The notes under the pieces: generated by a model
The model's database searches: none
Told to the model about the DNA's origin: nothing
Seen by the model: the letters and a program-made list of their open reading frames with translations, nothing else
NCBI RefSeq assembly: GCF_002775205.1
Contig: NC_036456.1
Location: 11,001,463-11,065,462 of the forward strand
Source: Xiphophorus maculatus
Taxonomy: Eukaryota; Chordata; Actinopteri; Cyprinodontiformes; Poeciliidae
Direction: 5' to 3'
Length of the DNA: 64,000 bases
Part shown: piece after piece, positions 45,701 to 60,700 of the stretch
How positions within the stretch are numbered: the stretch's first letter is position 1
How the letters are laid out: the number at the start of each line of letters is the position of its first letter
Made by a program: the position numbers and the translations under genes

Positions 45701-48700
45701 TAATTACAAGATTAATCTGAAATTCATTAGAGGACATGCTCTAACGAATGTCCTCTTGATGGAAAGTTATTCATCAAGTCTTGTTGCTTGTCTTGGTTTT
45801 ATGTGATTTGGATTAAACACCAAAGTTGGGAAGATGTTTTTCACCAGGTTGCAACTGTATTTTATTGCCTCCTTGAAGCATCTGACAGCCCGTGTTCCTC
45901 GCTGTGAATTTTATCAACATTTTACAGTTCCTGCTTTACTGGGAATGCACCTTCGGGGACCACAGTATATCACTCTGTGTGTGCTTTTTGTACAACAATA
46001 CACATCATAAATCACCGGCGGTGATTTGAAGGAGCAAGTGGAGGAGCATTTTTGAGACGGACAACAGGGAGGTGTCTGTTTTGTACAAATGTGACCTCTC
46101 CCACTTTAATCTTCTTGTTTGGCGTTTCGACAAACATTGCGCTTCCCTCTGGTTGCGATGTGATGAGCCGGCGGGTTGATAGTTGTCTTGGTTACAGGCA
46201 GATGCGTTATGTAATCTTAATATGCGGTAAGTGGCTGCTGTGCATCAGAATAAACACATGCAGCTTGCATTCCTTTAGCATCTGTAGCTCGGTCAAACTT
46301 TTGGGCAAAGTCAATTTGTCTTTTGCTGTGTTTTCAGACCAATCGGAGGTGACTCTTATCATCTCATGGCTCACTGATTGCATTAATAAAGGGATTTGTT
46401 TGGAGGGGAGGTTCAACATTTGCCTATCTTCTGACTGCTTGCTTAAGTTCTGCTGGGAGCGCAGGAATTTGCATGCTGCTGTCGGCCAGCCTTTCATTCT
46501 ATCAATCTGACACGCGCACATTTGAGGAAAGACAGGATGAGCCGGAGTCTTAAGAGAAAAATTTTGGTTTGCCCTGGGGTCGCAGTGTGAATGTGAACGT
46601 TTCATAATGTCCTCGTTCTCAACACGCCTTGTCCTTTTTCTTTACTTATGAGAAAAGTTTGCACCCACCCTATAGCTTTTTCACAAATCACTTAAACCGC
46701 CCTGAAAAAAAAAATAAAAAGAATAATCTCAGAACCGTTTATAAGGCAAAATATCCAATTCACATCCAACAATATAAAATACAATTTGATCAATAATCAT
46801 TTCAAAATCAATCCAATTTATTCCAATACAATAAACAGATTTAGATACAATTGCACATAGTCCAATCCAGTCCAAAAAATGCAATCCAGTCAGATTCAAA
46901 ATTGTCTAACCGTAAGCAAGTTTGTGGCGACAATAGAGGACACAAACACTGAGTTAGTGATACCGTCTATGAGAAAAATAAACAAGAATAGTACTCATAG
47001 TTATTGGTAGTAGTTACTCTGTCCATCTATAAAACAGATGAAACCACATTTAGAAAAACATAGGAGTATTTCATATGCACGCATAGGCAGCAATCGCTTT
47101 GTGAGTGAATCAGTATAGGAAAACCCCCCAGCTAAAAACAGAGATAACCAGAAGAGCTTTCTATGCAAAAACTAACAGTACACTAACGCAGTGGGAGCAA
47201 CACCTTGGTCACTAGCTCTGTCTGTGGAAAACTCATTTAGACACAGAAAGTTAGGAATACCACTCCTAAGAAAAAGTTAATGACAGCAATATCTCCATTA
47301 ATGGCTCCATCTGGGAAAAAGACACAGAACTACTGAAATAGGAGGATTTTCTATGAGAGAAAAAAAAAACTGAGGGAACACAAAGTTTATGGCTGTATTA
47401 ACTTCGAATAATACATAAATGGGGAGCAGTAGGAGATAATGGCAGTCCAGTAAGTCTGGGAATAATTATAGCTATGTTTAGGTGGAACCACCTGTACTAG
47501 TCTTTATTAATGCAGAATTGCAGAGGTCTCTGATGGAACACACTCTGCTAATCATTGTGTTGTGCACAACGTGTTATTCTTCATTACGTTGGCTACCTTG
47601 TGCATCCTTCCACTGTGCACGGTCAGCTCTGCAGGCTCCAGAGAAATCACAAACATGCAGTCTTTTTTTATCACTTTGTTTGGAGCTTATAAGTCACTGA
47701 TCTTGATGCAGCTGCCTAAATATATAGCAGCAATGAAAAGTGCTTGCTCTGTCACAGACAAAAACAATGATGATGGTGCTGGAGTTCTACATAACTATTT
47801 GTTTTGCACCACCGCAAGACTTTTTTTTTTTTTTTTTAATTTGTTTGCAATATTTCTATTTCTTCTATGATGGCAGCTAATTTGTCATAACAAAGCTAAA
47901 TATATATTCCTTTTTGCTCAAGAGAGTCTCCTGATTTTCTTGCTGCAATTTCTTTGACAACGTAATTGGGCAAATTGGGATAATAAAAATAAATTTGCTT
48001 AATGGAAACATGGCAGTTTAAAAGAGAAAAAAATCAGTTTTTTTTAATAAAAAGTTTTTGCGCTAGGATGAGGTGTTTTTTTTGACTGCATCACAATTTG
48101 TGTATTTTGTAAAACTGCAATATAAACACTTTTTTTGGCTCGTGATCAAAAGCAAATGTTACTACTGCTAGAAAAGATGAAGAAGAAATTGGTGGCAGGA
48201 TAATGACGCGGTATGTTTCTTAATGACATTGTGTGAACTAAAATATTCACGTGTGATTTCAATTACGTTTCATGTTTAAAGGAAACTCCTTCGACATTAG
48301 CGGAATATTGGCAAAGTTTTTTGCACATTTGTAATAGAAACGCAGCTATAGAGCAAGTTCACCCAGGGAGCAAACTTTGGATAAACAACTGAAACATTTT
48401 AAAATAAATTTTTTACACGAATGGCATTAACTTTTTAATGACTGCATTCAAAACACGGCTGTTTCTGGATACCTTATTGCTGTGTCACCTCTCATCCCAA
48501 GTTCTTAAGTCCCTTTATCTACCCTATTAGCAAGTGGAGGAAGTTTTCAAAATACTCCCCCATGTCCTTGTGACTAACATTGCCCCTGTGGATCCAGGAT
48601 GCTCATTATTGTTCCTGAGGTCCGTCGCCATGGTGACAAACTGATCTACAAGTGACGCGAAGCTTTTTTAGCTTGATAGGATTGTGTTTCTGTGACCAAG

Positions 48701-51700
48701 ATCACATCCAAAGAGAGTGCTGAAAGTTGGTTGGGCGGCAATTTGTTGTATAGAGATCCACCTATCACAATTTTAAGGGTGATTTCGAATCTCCGGTTCT
48801 TGTCCAGTATATGTTTGATAAAATAATTTAAATGTTACTAGAATCTAAAAGGTGTTTCAGATAATGCGTCCATAAGCAGAGGCCCCCTTTGCAGTCAATA
48901 AGCTGATTCACTGTTTCACCGGGAGATGTAGGTCAGTGTGCTCCGCTGTAAATTGTTTCCTGCTGTGAGTAGCAGCTTACAGTAGCAGAGGCTGCCCTCA
49001 CACATCCCCAGAGGAACGGGAGTCTATTGTTGTTCCTGTGCTGCTCATTTTAAGGCGTTGATGTCCCCAGCTGGCAGCACACAAGCTGGGTGAGCCCTTC
49101 ATTACCAGCAACAGCATAGAAAGACGTAAAGAGTTGCGGATCTATATGCATAAAGCTGAGTAGAAAAGAAAATAGTCTCGGTTCCCTTTTTAGGTGTCGC
49201 TTCCTCTATTTTTAGTTTTCTTATGCAGTAGCTTAAAGGGTTGGATGATCAATTACTCAAACTCTTTTGATAGTTATGCTTGATGATAAATTGGACAGAT
49301 GACTTTGTTTTACTGCAGGCGCCACAGAAACTCACCTTTGTCGGTTTCTTGAAACAGAAGCCAATCCCAGCGGCGGCTCAATGCCTCCTGGATAAAAGAC
49401 GGATAGGGGTCACAGAGAGAGTGGGCTCCCACCGTGATAATACTTCTCACCTTAACACCGGAAGAAACCAGTGTTGTGTCCTTCACAGAGATCTAAAACT
49501 GTTACAGGGGCATCGTCGCTGTATTGTTTGCCATTTCTTGCTCGGCAATGTACACTGCATACATATTTTCAGGTGAATTTTTGAGATTTAATGCCGGACA
49601 TGAGCACGGAGAAGCGGCCCCCTCAGATTTCAGGGACTTTCCCCTGGCAGAGGGCACGTGATGCAGTGGGCCCGGGTAAGGAGGGCAGCGAGTGGTGTGG
49701 ATTTCTTTGGTATGCTGTCACTTCTCGGTTCTGCCTCCACTGACGGTCATGCTCTGACCGGTACTCATAACAGCGTCATTTACAAGACGTGACCTAGAGA
49801 AAAGTATTTAAACAGGTAGCTCAGTTTATTTCTCTTTTCATATTAACGCCTGATGGTTACTAGAAAATTTATTTCAAATTTAGGGTTCTTTTCATTTCTC
49901 AAGAACCCAGGTTATTTTTCCTTATAGATTAAATCCGTAAAATTAGCCGAGTTATCCTTCCATTGGTAGTTGAGCTTTATTTTGATCCCAAAATTGACAA
50001 TTTATCCTACCAAGCAGCTGCGGTTCCTCATTACCTTTAACATTGGTCTTTATCAATATTTCTTCAGACTTATTCCAAGATGTAAAGAATTTTTCTTTGG
50101 CCTATGGTTTCCTCTACACAAAGACACCTAACCATTTTTAATTTAATAAAATACTGACTTTTGTTAAGCCTGTTAGAAAGCTGCTTTTGGACAAATAGTC
50201 CCCCACCCTTTGTGGGTCATTGTGTCCTTTACACACAGATATTTGTTACGTTTTTGCAAAAAGGAAAAAAACAACAACAAAAGAAGCACATTGTCTCAAA
50301 AACACAGGAACCCTCTACAACATTTGCTTTACTAAAGTTTCCTGTGGTGAGTTTTACTTTACCTTTTACTCAAAATATGATAAATAAAAATGTTTTTCAA
50401 ATACTAATTGTCCAACTTCAATTAGTACATGTCCCAATTTTGAGGGAAGACCTTAAAGATGCTTGTCATTGAATTACTAATCAAACATTCTTATAATAAA
50501 ACATATGTTATGGTGTGTCCACAAAAACAAACACACAGCAAAAAACAGAAAAGAACCAAATATAAGAGGAATATTTAGACGTGTTGTTGGTAGCAACCTT
50601 TCACAAAGTTGTGATGTGTTCCAATCTCTTTGGTTAAGCAATAAAAAAATATTAAAAATAAATAAAAACTGAAGGATGAATCACCTTGATTACTTCTAGA
50701 TTTTCTTTCTTGTTTTTTAAAAACTACAAATTAAAATGTATCTAAAACGACCTCTTCAACCTTGAATTTCCCGTTTTTCAACACACCATTAAAATAGTAA
50801 GATTTGTGAATTACCCTTGTTGGTCCAAAAACATATTCAAGCTAGTTAACCTGTAATATTGCATTTTCTGTACAATTAATTTAACATGTGGAACACATCT
50901 AAAGTGTTTTGGTGACAGAGAAGAGGTCACAAAAATACAATTTAAGAATAAATATGTGGGAAGTTGTGCTATTCATATGCTAGCAGTAAACACCAGCAGC
51001 TTTATTCTGAAAACTATTTGTTACATTTTCATTTTAACCTGCAGGTTTTCTGGAGTTCATCTCTTACTTTTACCTTCCATCCTCGCATCCAAATTTAGAA
51101 GCGGCAAAGAAAAAAGTAACAGGACGGAATCCGGTCTTGCAGGAAGATGAAGGACACGCACAGGATGCTGGAGAAGAACCAAATCTATATTTTGTTGTAA
51201 ATTAACAAATCTCCCAACTGAGAAACTCGGCACAAAAACCTCGTAAATTTGAACAGTAACAGTGGTAGTTTGAACATTTTGTTCCTGGCATTTCCTTGCT
51301 ACCAATAAAAGTCTTCGTTGGCCTCTCCAGAGACTCGGCCTTGGATTTTGATACAACTTAATGATACAACATAAATGTAAGATTCAATGCTGAAAGTATC
51401 AATTATAAGAAATCCTAAATCAAGAATAAGCAACGTGGAGTATTGTACTTTTGACTGCTTTACACAAGTTATAATGTGTATTTATTACAATTACTAGCAT
51501 TCTAACATTTTGGATCCCTCCGAGTAGAACAGTGCATGAAGGACGAAATAATAAAACAATAGGTAAAAAAATGAAGTCTACCCTTGCTGTTTCTGTAGGA
51601 CTTCAGACTGAAAGTAGCAGTCAACTGGAACTAATTAATTACGCGTTGAACCTACTTTATTAACCGATCATCAACAGACATAATCACTTGTAAAATCAGG

Positions 51701-54700
51701 AGTTTTGACAGTTACTTTGTCTGAAGCATAAAGCTGCATGCCTCAGAGTAGTATGCTGCCAAAAGGCAGAAACGTTTGTTATCTCGCTGTTCGGGCGTTT
51801 ACTGATCTAAAGCAGACGGTTGTAGATGGAAAAAGTGATGTGCTGAACCAGGACAGGTTCTTGTTTTGCAAATTAAAGGATTGTGGAAGAGATTTTATGT
51901 GAGTGACAGACAGCCTATGTGTTTATTGTCCCTCATTTGTCTAAGAATAGACCTAAAGTCACACTTTAAAGCCTTACGTTTGTATCCCTTCAACGATTAA
52001 GTGATAAATTCCCACCAGGAACTCTTCTTCCAGCTTAGTCAGTCTGAGACATTTTAAGGAAGTAAAAAACCTGTATGGACAAGGTGTGCTCCATCGTTGT
52101 GTGAATTTCCAGGAATTATATTTGGAAACCTTTCCACACAAGTCAATTCAAATGAAAAGCGTGACAAGGGATCTTCCCATTGTTTCTTGAAGCACCTGGG
52201 AAAAGTTTTATTTTATTTTTGTTGCGTTCTGCCTCATTCAGTTGCTCAACCCGCTCGTCTGCTCACAACTAGAAATATTGTTTAAAGTGTGACTTGAGAT
52301 TCCTGTCTTTGGTGTTTTGTTATTCTAATAATTCCCTTGAGATTGTTGAGATATAAACAAATTTATATCTCGACAATGTTTCTCCTCTCCCCACACTTTT
52401 TCAGCTCTTTTTATTCATTTTGCTGTAATCGTGTTGCAAAGCTTAAGGTGCTGTTCATACCATTTGTGTCAACTTGTGTTCTTTGCAGCTACAATGGCTT
52501 TTACTGTTCTGGGGAGGATTTCCTCATGGTTTAGGAGTGTTTTTATAGGATTGTATGGCCATTTTTCCAGAAGCACATCTATGAGGTCAGACACTCATGT
52601 TGGACAACAAGACTTGGCTAATGGTGTCCAGTCTTAAGTTCTCCCAAGGTGGTCAGGACTTTGTGCAGGTTCCTCTAGCTTTTACACAACAACTTTCACA
52701 AGTCTTCGTGTAGCTTGCTTTATGTATTGGTGCACTCATGTTGGAACAGGAGGAATTCACACTGATCCACATACAGTAATTGAGAGCATGAAATAGTATC
52801 AAAAATCTTGGTATGCTCAAAAAAGCTTAAGTGCTTAATCGAACTCTGGTGCCAAAAAGTGAACTCTAGTTCAACTAAAAACCTAGGTCTCAGTACGGGT
52901 TGAAGTGAATTCTTGTGCAGTTCACAATTCTGTGCCAAGCAGAGCGGCGACCGCTCCAAAAGCAGGAAGTGGACAAAAGCACATGGCGTTCTAGGTAACC
53001 ATAACCAAAACAAACATGCAAGCCTCATCTTCCGCTCATGCTGAACCCATTGTTGAAGAGTTGTGTTTTTGGCACATTTGCTAGAAGAAAAAAATCTACA
53101 ACTGCTAAAATCTTCATTTTGGTTTACATGTTGTGAAGAAGGAGGTTGTGCTCAGAGACCTTTGCATAGTTTCCTTCAGAAGTTCTTAGTACAGCGCCAC
53201 CACTGGGTGAGGGTACGAACGGGTTGCTTAAAGAGTTTGGTACATTTGGCACAGTGCAGTGTGAAAGCAAACAGCAGCAGTTGAAAATGTAGCGAATGTT
53301 GCAATTTTGGTTCCCAATCAAACTGAGTCTACCAGAGTATGAGGTGTGAAAACACCCAGAAAGGCTAATACATCTGATGCTTAGGATTGAACTTGGTGAT
53401 ATAAGGCTTGGAAGTAGCTGCTTGCCAATGGAAACTCATTCTGTGAAGCTCTCTGTAGCCTGTTCTTGAAGTAATCTGAAGTTGGGAGGTCTGTAGCTAC
53501 TGAATGCATAAACTTGGTGACCTCTGCTCACTGCGAGCCTCATCATCTACTGACCCTGCTCTGTAATTTTATATGATCCACCACTTTGTGGCTGAGTTTC
53601 TGTCTTTTTCAATCACTCTTAATGCCTCTAACTGTGGAATATTTAGTAGTGAGGAAATTTCACGACTGGAACCAATTCTTCCTCAGATGTTTGTAGAAGC
53701 ATTTTCCATTGTTCTGAGTTTTATACACGTGGCAATGAAACTTCGTAGAACACCTGAATTTAATGAGGGTGAGTGAACACTTTTGGCACAAGAGTGTTTG
53801 CAGGGCTTTTTTCAGAAATCCTAACCTTAATTTATGTGTGTATAAAAATTATTTTCTTTCTGCTGAAAGAAAAGACACATTTGTCCTCTTCTCTTTAGCT
53901 TTCCATCCCTGAGGCCCCGTAAGAGATGGGGGAACACATAATCCCAGCTGGGATTAACAAGGAGGCACGCTCAGTAGCAGAAGTTATTTTCTACTGTTTT
54001 TGGCCTTTGTACAATATATACTGAATGTACATACTGAACTCCCATCATGCTTTTCTTCAACTATCCCCTTTGTCTCTCTGTAGACACTCACTCCATTAAC
54101 CTCCTGTCCTGAGGAGCGTGTCGAGTTCAGCTAATTAAATGATTGCTCGGCCTCGCAGTGCCCTTTCCCCCTCGCGTCTGAGGCCTACATCGCACATCCC
54201 GTGTTCTGGTTCTTACTCAAACATTCCTGAGAGAAAGCAGGGAACGTCTCCTTTTCTGGAAGTTTTCTCATCAGACTAAGCGAGATGTTGAGGCCCTTCC
54301 TCTTCATCTGCCCTCTTGTTTCAAGCTGTTGCCCAAGCAGAGGATTACCGTTGGTTGAGATGCTCAAGATTTTTCGCAAAAGGAGTGGGCTCCTGTAAGC
54401 CGGCAAGACGTCACAGTCGTTTGTTTTTGCAACCGCAGATCCCTGAGCTGATCCACCTCCTCCTATGCTATGTGCTTGATATGTTCTGTATTCTGTCATC
54501 CTTCGGAGCGGACGAAGGTCCGTTCAGACATGTTGAATACAGCTTACAGAGGTGGCTTATCAAGGCTTCTTTCAAGAACCCATATTTGTGTTTGTGGATG
54601 GCAGTGGTTGTCTTGTCATCGCACAACACACAAATCATATATTTGTGTGTGCTGCTCATTGGTGACTTTGTTGCAACACATTCCTCTGCCACGCCTGGCT

Positions 54701-57700
54701 GCGACACACGGAGTTTAAAGACTCATCTGTCAGCACATCATCAAATGAATAATGGTAAAGCATCAGCGCTGAAACACGTCTTACCAGGTCCCAGTTGCCA
54801 GTCGGATTCAGTTTCTGTTAAGTGACTCATTTCGATACCCAAACTACTTTTGGATAAGAGCGCTTCTTAAAATGGGGTCTGTTTTTAACATTGCACTCTT
54901 GTGACTAACTTGTGAAAACTGAGAGTAACAAACCCTTTCTGTATCTTGTTTAACTGCCCCTCTTCCACCCTTCTCATACCTCTGCTCTCGCCGGTGGCTG
55001 ATGATATTTGTGTCTTACTAACGGTTGCTGATGAGCTGAAATGGTAGACTCTCCCGAAGCTTTATTTACCCGCCTTTAATACTGACCCGTCAGCTTGACT
55101 TATGAGACTGCCACATGGGCATCATGTACGACGGTCCACTCTGACATCACATCCTCAGCCAGGTTCACACAGTGGAAGGAAGTTGGGTGCTCCAACTTCC
55201 TCCCACAGTCCAAAATAATGCATGTTTGGTTCTTGTGTTACTCTAAATTGCCTTTCTTTTCAATGTTTGCTGTGGCTCCTTACTTGGCTCAAAGAAAACT
55301 CTTGTTGTCAGAATGATCAATGTACGAAGGTGTACCATTTTGAAAGAGATTAACTCTTGCATCAAAATTGACCAAAGCTGAGCCATTTTCATCACCTAAA
55401 GCTGGCGCAGAGCAAAGCTTAGATAGACAGACACTTACTGGCTGTGTTTGCGTTACAAATGTGTGCAAAACTTTGTTGTGCACAACGAAATTAGCAACAG
55501 AGTTGACAAAATTTTGCAATTGCTAAATTTTGCTGAAAGAACTCCCACAATTTTGCAATTGCAATGTTTCACTTATATAAAAAATGTAATTGGAATCACA
55601 CGTGAATAAGTTTGTTCGTCTTTCTACCACTTCCTGTTGTCTTCTTCGTCTTTTCCGCCAGTAGTAACACCCGGTTGTAGATCACATGACTAGTGTGATG
55701 CGAAAAAAAGGGCTTCGATCGCAGTTTTGCAAAATACACTAATTTCAATCTTACTTCAAATCTAAGCACCTCGTTCCTTCACACAGGACCCGACTTGCCC
55801 CAAAACAACGTCAACCGACTTGTTCCTGTCGGTATGTCGTTTAAGGAGTGTGTTGCGTAACAGAGATGGGCTGACCTATACTCCCCTTTCCCAATCGGCC
55901 CTTTCGTAAAACACACAGAGAAGGCAAAATGGCGACTTAAAAAGACTCGACTGCCTACCTACATTGGGGCAGCTTTTACATCTTGGCTCCGAGTCTTGCT
56001 GATGTGGACTCTGACCTTATCTAAACTCCCCTGCAGCAGCTGCAGTAACACTTATCTTGATTCAAATTTAATGAGCCAAAGGTGAACCCTGGGGATTTCC
56101 TGCAAACAAACCCTGAGGATCAGGAATGCAAACATATTTTGCATTCCTCATGCCAGACAACCAGAATGCTTCTTCCTGATGCATTTGCAAGAACAATTAG
56201 CTCTTTACAAACTGATTCTTAGAATCTTGCTTTTCAGAGTAGAGGCGCATTAAAACTCGCAACAGGCAGTGACACTGCTTAATGTTGCAGTGATGGTACA
56301 GTTGGCATTAAACAAAATAAATAATGTCAATTTTACAAGTTGATGTTTTGTTAGTTCACTGCAAACAAACCTCAGCCTGAAAGTAGCCAATAAAGATACC
56401 AGGGAAAGCAATGCATTATTTCCACCAGCATGCTTTTATTGAAAAACGTGCATCTGGTTACAGCTGCTGTGTTGGCAGTGGAAGAGTGTATTTGGCTGTT
56501 GTGCAAACCTCAGTGCCTGCCATAAAAGCGCTTTCCTGCTGTGCTAAACCAAAGCTTCACCAAACGTTGTTAATGGCATGAATGCAACTCTGTAATTACC
56601 TAATATACGTTCATTATCCGCAGTCCTATGCAGTATTGGTACTGCGTTTAATGGCTACTACTAGGAGATCCGAACTGTGTTTCTGTTTCATCAGATTGAC
56701 AGTAGAGATGAACTCAAAAAAGGATGAAAGACTAACCTGAAGGAAAAGTTGCTTCTATAAAGCATGCACTTGTATCCAACCGTCTTCCTCTATGTTTTTT
56801 TTAAATGGCACATAAGTCACATTTTTATTAAATTTCAAAACGCTGCAACTTTAACAGTGGTGTGTTAAGTTTTGGAAGCCGCTGAATTATTTTAGGGAAG
56901 CACTGGTTTCATATAGGCGGTGTGACGATACTCACAGCATAACCTTGGTTCAAAAATATCATCACATTTTAAATTGGACGTACGCAAACAAAACAAAAAA
57001 ACAAACAACAATATGCTTAAACATTGTATAGCATGATCTAAGTGATTTCTTGTACCGCTAAAAAAACGGTTTGATTGTTACCACCTCAATTTAAATAATG
57101 TCAAATAGAAATGTTATTATTTTTAATTGGATACCTCCGTTTCAGCAAAATAAAGAATAAAAACCATTATGTTCAAAATTTTGGTGAGATTGTCTGGCCA
57201 ATCGAGAGTTTTACTGCATAAACGTGTTGAAGATTTATTTATTTCTTGTCTGAGCCTCTTTCTGATTCTGTCAGCCTTTGTAAAGCCGACAAAAAAACCC
57301 CATTTACTTTAAAGTCTGTCTTAATAGCTGCTGTATGATAAATAATGCTGCAATGAAAAATTACTGTCTGGAGAAATAGGGATTAGTGTGTGTGTGTGTG
57401 TGTTGGGGTGAAGGGGTGTGTGTGTGGAAGAGGAGGAGAGAGCAGAGGATCCTGAGAAATCTCAAGCTGGTGTGCTGGTGGAAAGAGGCCGCCTCAGCTC
57501 CCCACAGTCACAGATCATCAAACCCACCGTATCCTGCTGCCCTAACTCCCCGTTGCCCCTACGCACACTCCCTCCTCTCATATATGCTTACCCTGAATCA
57601 GGCTCCTCGTCCCAGATCAAGTTATAGCGAAGACGGAATTGGAGCTAAGCTCGGTAGAGATCTCCCTTTGTGGTCTGTGACGAGCTGATTTAAAGTCTCC

Positions 57701-60700
57701 GAGGCCGGTTTTAATCCTCACTGCTGGGAAAACAATGACACTCACGCTGTTGATTTACAGCCATCTGAAAATGACACAGCTGTCTTTATAAATGGAAGTT
57801 GGAGGAAGTTCATTAGACAGTTTCAAAGTGTTTTGTTTTATTTTTGGAAAAAGTGAAAAGCTGTAAAGTCCCCGGTAAAAGTAACCTGAACAGCTTCGTA
57901 TTTTCAGATATGGAGGCTGAAATTTTTGCCTGTTGTTTTTTGGGAAACATCTTAAACTCTTCAGATTGGATTGAGAGCATCTATAAAAGGAAATCTTTTA
58001 GATTTTCAACTGGATGTAGGTATGGACTTTGAGCCATTTTAACACAACTATGTTTTGCTCTACACCATGTCAGCGAACCTCTGGCTGTATGTTTAGGGTC
58101 ACTGTCCCGCTAGAGATGAATCTCTACTCAATTTGAAGTCTTCTTGAGGTATTCCTCCAGGATTGTTCTGTATTTAGCTCCATCCATCTTCCCCTCAACT
58201 GTTTCTTTTTCTCTAGCTTCCCATCAACAGTGGCGTCTTATTGAAAACTCTACACATATTGATGCTGTGGTCTTCCTCGGTCTTCATGATTTTTTTTTGT
58301 TCATTTTTGTTCTTCGACAGGTCCGTGAAGCTGTCACAGAACAGCTGGATTTACAGTTGGACACTTTGTGACTTTTGTGTGTTTTTTTTTTTTGTTTTTT
58401 TTTAGGGAAATCAAATTAAAGGGAGCAAAAATAAAAACGAATGCCACACTTTTTAATTTTTGCATTATTTTCATTCCATCTAGTGATTTTGCATGGATTT
58501 GTGTTGTTTTATTACTTAAAAACCCAATGAGATACAATGCAGGCTGTCAAAACAAGAAAAATGTCATACTTTTTTTTTTTTTTTTAGCTGCTTCAAATTT
58601 TCTCTTTCTTTTATAGGTTGGTTCTTCTATTCTGTTTCTCCCAGTACGGTTCCAGGATGGTGGACGTTTTATCTATTTTCGGACGCCAGTAGAGTTTTGC
58701 AGCAGTAGTTTGGTTTAAATACAGTCTGAGGAAGTCCCAGACCACAGATCACTTTGTCTTCATTGTTTTCTCCTCCTGTCTCCTTCTCTTCAGCTCCTTG
58801 TGAAAACAAAGACAGAGGCTTGTTAATGACATGCATATATCGTGCTAAGAAGAAGAAGAAAAAAAAATCTTTTCAGGTGCAGCATTTCACTTTAAAGGAA
58901 GAGGCTGACAGCTAAATGCCTTTGTTATCAGATTCTATTGAAGACGAGCTGCTGCCCTCTCTGCGACAGCCTACATGCGTTTGTGAGTTAAAGCGACTCA
59001 AACGGCTTCACTACCACTGTCCCGCTCGCGTCGCGTCGCCGCGCTGCGTGTGTGCGTCTGTCTGAGCGCGCATCCGCCTGCTCGAGCGAGGGAGACCTCT
59101 GCCATTGTTGAGGTTTTTTCTTCTTTTTCTTTTTTTTTTTACACGCTGACAGCCGGGACTAAAAATAATCCAGTGCTTTCCAAATTTGTCATCTTTAAGG
59201 CTACACTGTTTTGTTTTTGAGCGTGCTTCTCCCCGGGAGAGCTCGAGGTCAGCGTGGGGCGCTTCCTGTTCCTCTTTGTTGTGCTAACGGCAGTTCCTAA
59301 ACGCACTCAATCATACAAAAATAAGTAGGACACCTGGGAAGGAAAGGCCTGCGCTGTCATCTTTCCTGAGTCGCACAGCAGGTAGTCCAGCTGTGACTGA
59401 CAGTTTTTCCTTCTTTTACCCTATCTTCTTGTTTTTCCCTGTGTGGGAAGATAAGTCAGATCATGAGGAATTATGCCACCGCAACAGCAGCCTATAGAGA
59501 GAAATGAAGCCAAGTCTGTCAGTCCTGCAAAACCAACTTAAGAGTTAAACTTGGACTCACAATAGGATGTGCAACTGTGTGCCTGCATCTCAGCCCTGGC
59601 TTGTAAAAACCCAAAGAAAAGTTCTGTGTCTCTTTAAATAACCAAACAGCCTAATAGACATGCACACTGCTATGCAAACATCAGACTATGTAAACTTCCC
59701 AGATGATCTAGGCAAATACATTATGTAAGTTGTTCTCTGGTGCTTTTTGACTGAAAACAGACGCAGGCTTCTTTGACTAAGACTTTACTGAAAGGGTTTC
59801 TGACATCCTACAACTTTTTCACACTGTTTATGTTGAGAAGTGGTTTAGAGCGATATGTGGTCGCCTCCTTCCTGTTTCTCAGAGGTTTGTCAAGAGAAGG
59901 CTGGTGCTCATCATTTCGGCCTACCAGGAAGTAACCCGTCATGTTTCCACAAGGTCCTCTGTATAGCATTACATTTAAATCCAGCTCAGTTCTGATATAC
60001 TAACCCACTGTGTCTATTTTCACACGAACAAGTGATCACAACTTTATCTACGCTCATTTGCCCGTGCCAGTTCCTTCACCTGACACGATAAACGCTCTTC
60101 AGACTGACGCTTTTCTTTGACCGTGCAACTGAAATGAATTTGATTGTTTTTCCCCTAAATTAGGAACGATTGAAAAAATGAAATAGCTGCTAACATGAGT
60201 TAGCCCTCCAAACCTTCAATGTGTTTATGAAAATGCTGTTTCAGTTGGATGGTTAAAACGAGAAATACTTTAGCATTTTGACCGTTGTCGCAAATTCGCC
60301 TCAAACCTCCACACAACCAAAGTGGCGTACGTATACCACGACTGCCTCCAACAAAAATATGGGCTACTCAAATATTTTCTCATAATGACCAGCCACACTC
60401 CATGTACAATATGGCTTCTTCCTGCACTGACCTCCAAATTGCACATGGACTGTTGTGAGAAGGAGGGACGTGGTGACTTTTTAAGTCTGTTGTTCAAGTG
60501 CAAAATGTATTTGCCACACTGTCAAACATTTACTCTTACATCATAAGTGGAGATTAGGAGGGGGATTAAAACGAGCAAGGAGTGGCTCATATTATTTATC
60601 CTGCACACTTGCACAAACAGAGTGTGTGTAATTGTTTGACTACTGTTTCTTAATGGGTGTGGGGATTATATACTTTTTGTCCTTCTCTAGGTGCAGAGTA

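Noticed and set aside
46052..46605. Overlapping 152-aa and 132-aa ORFs on opposite strands
   Set aside because: No family resemblance and no exon signals; chance openings in intron DNA.
54316..54825. 169-aa plus-strand ORF in stim2 intron 1
   Set aside because: No recognisable domain, no splice context, overlapped by an opposite-strand ORF; likely chance.
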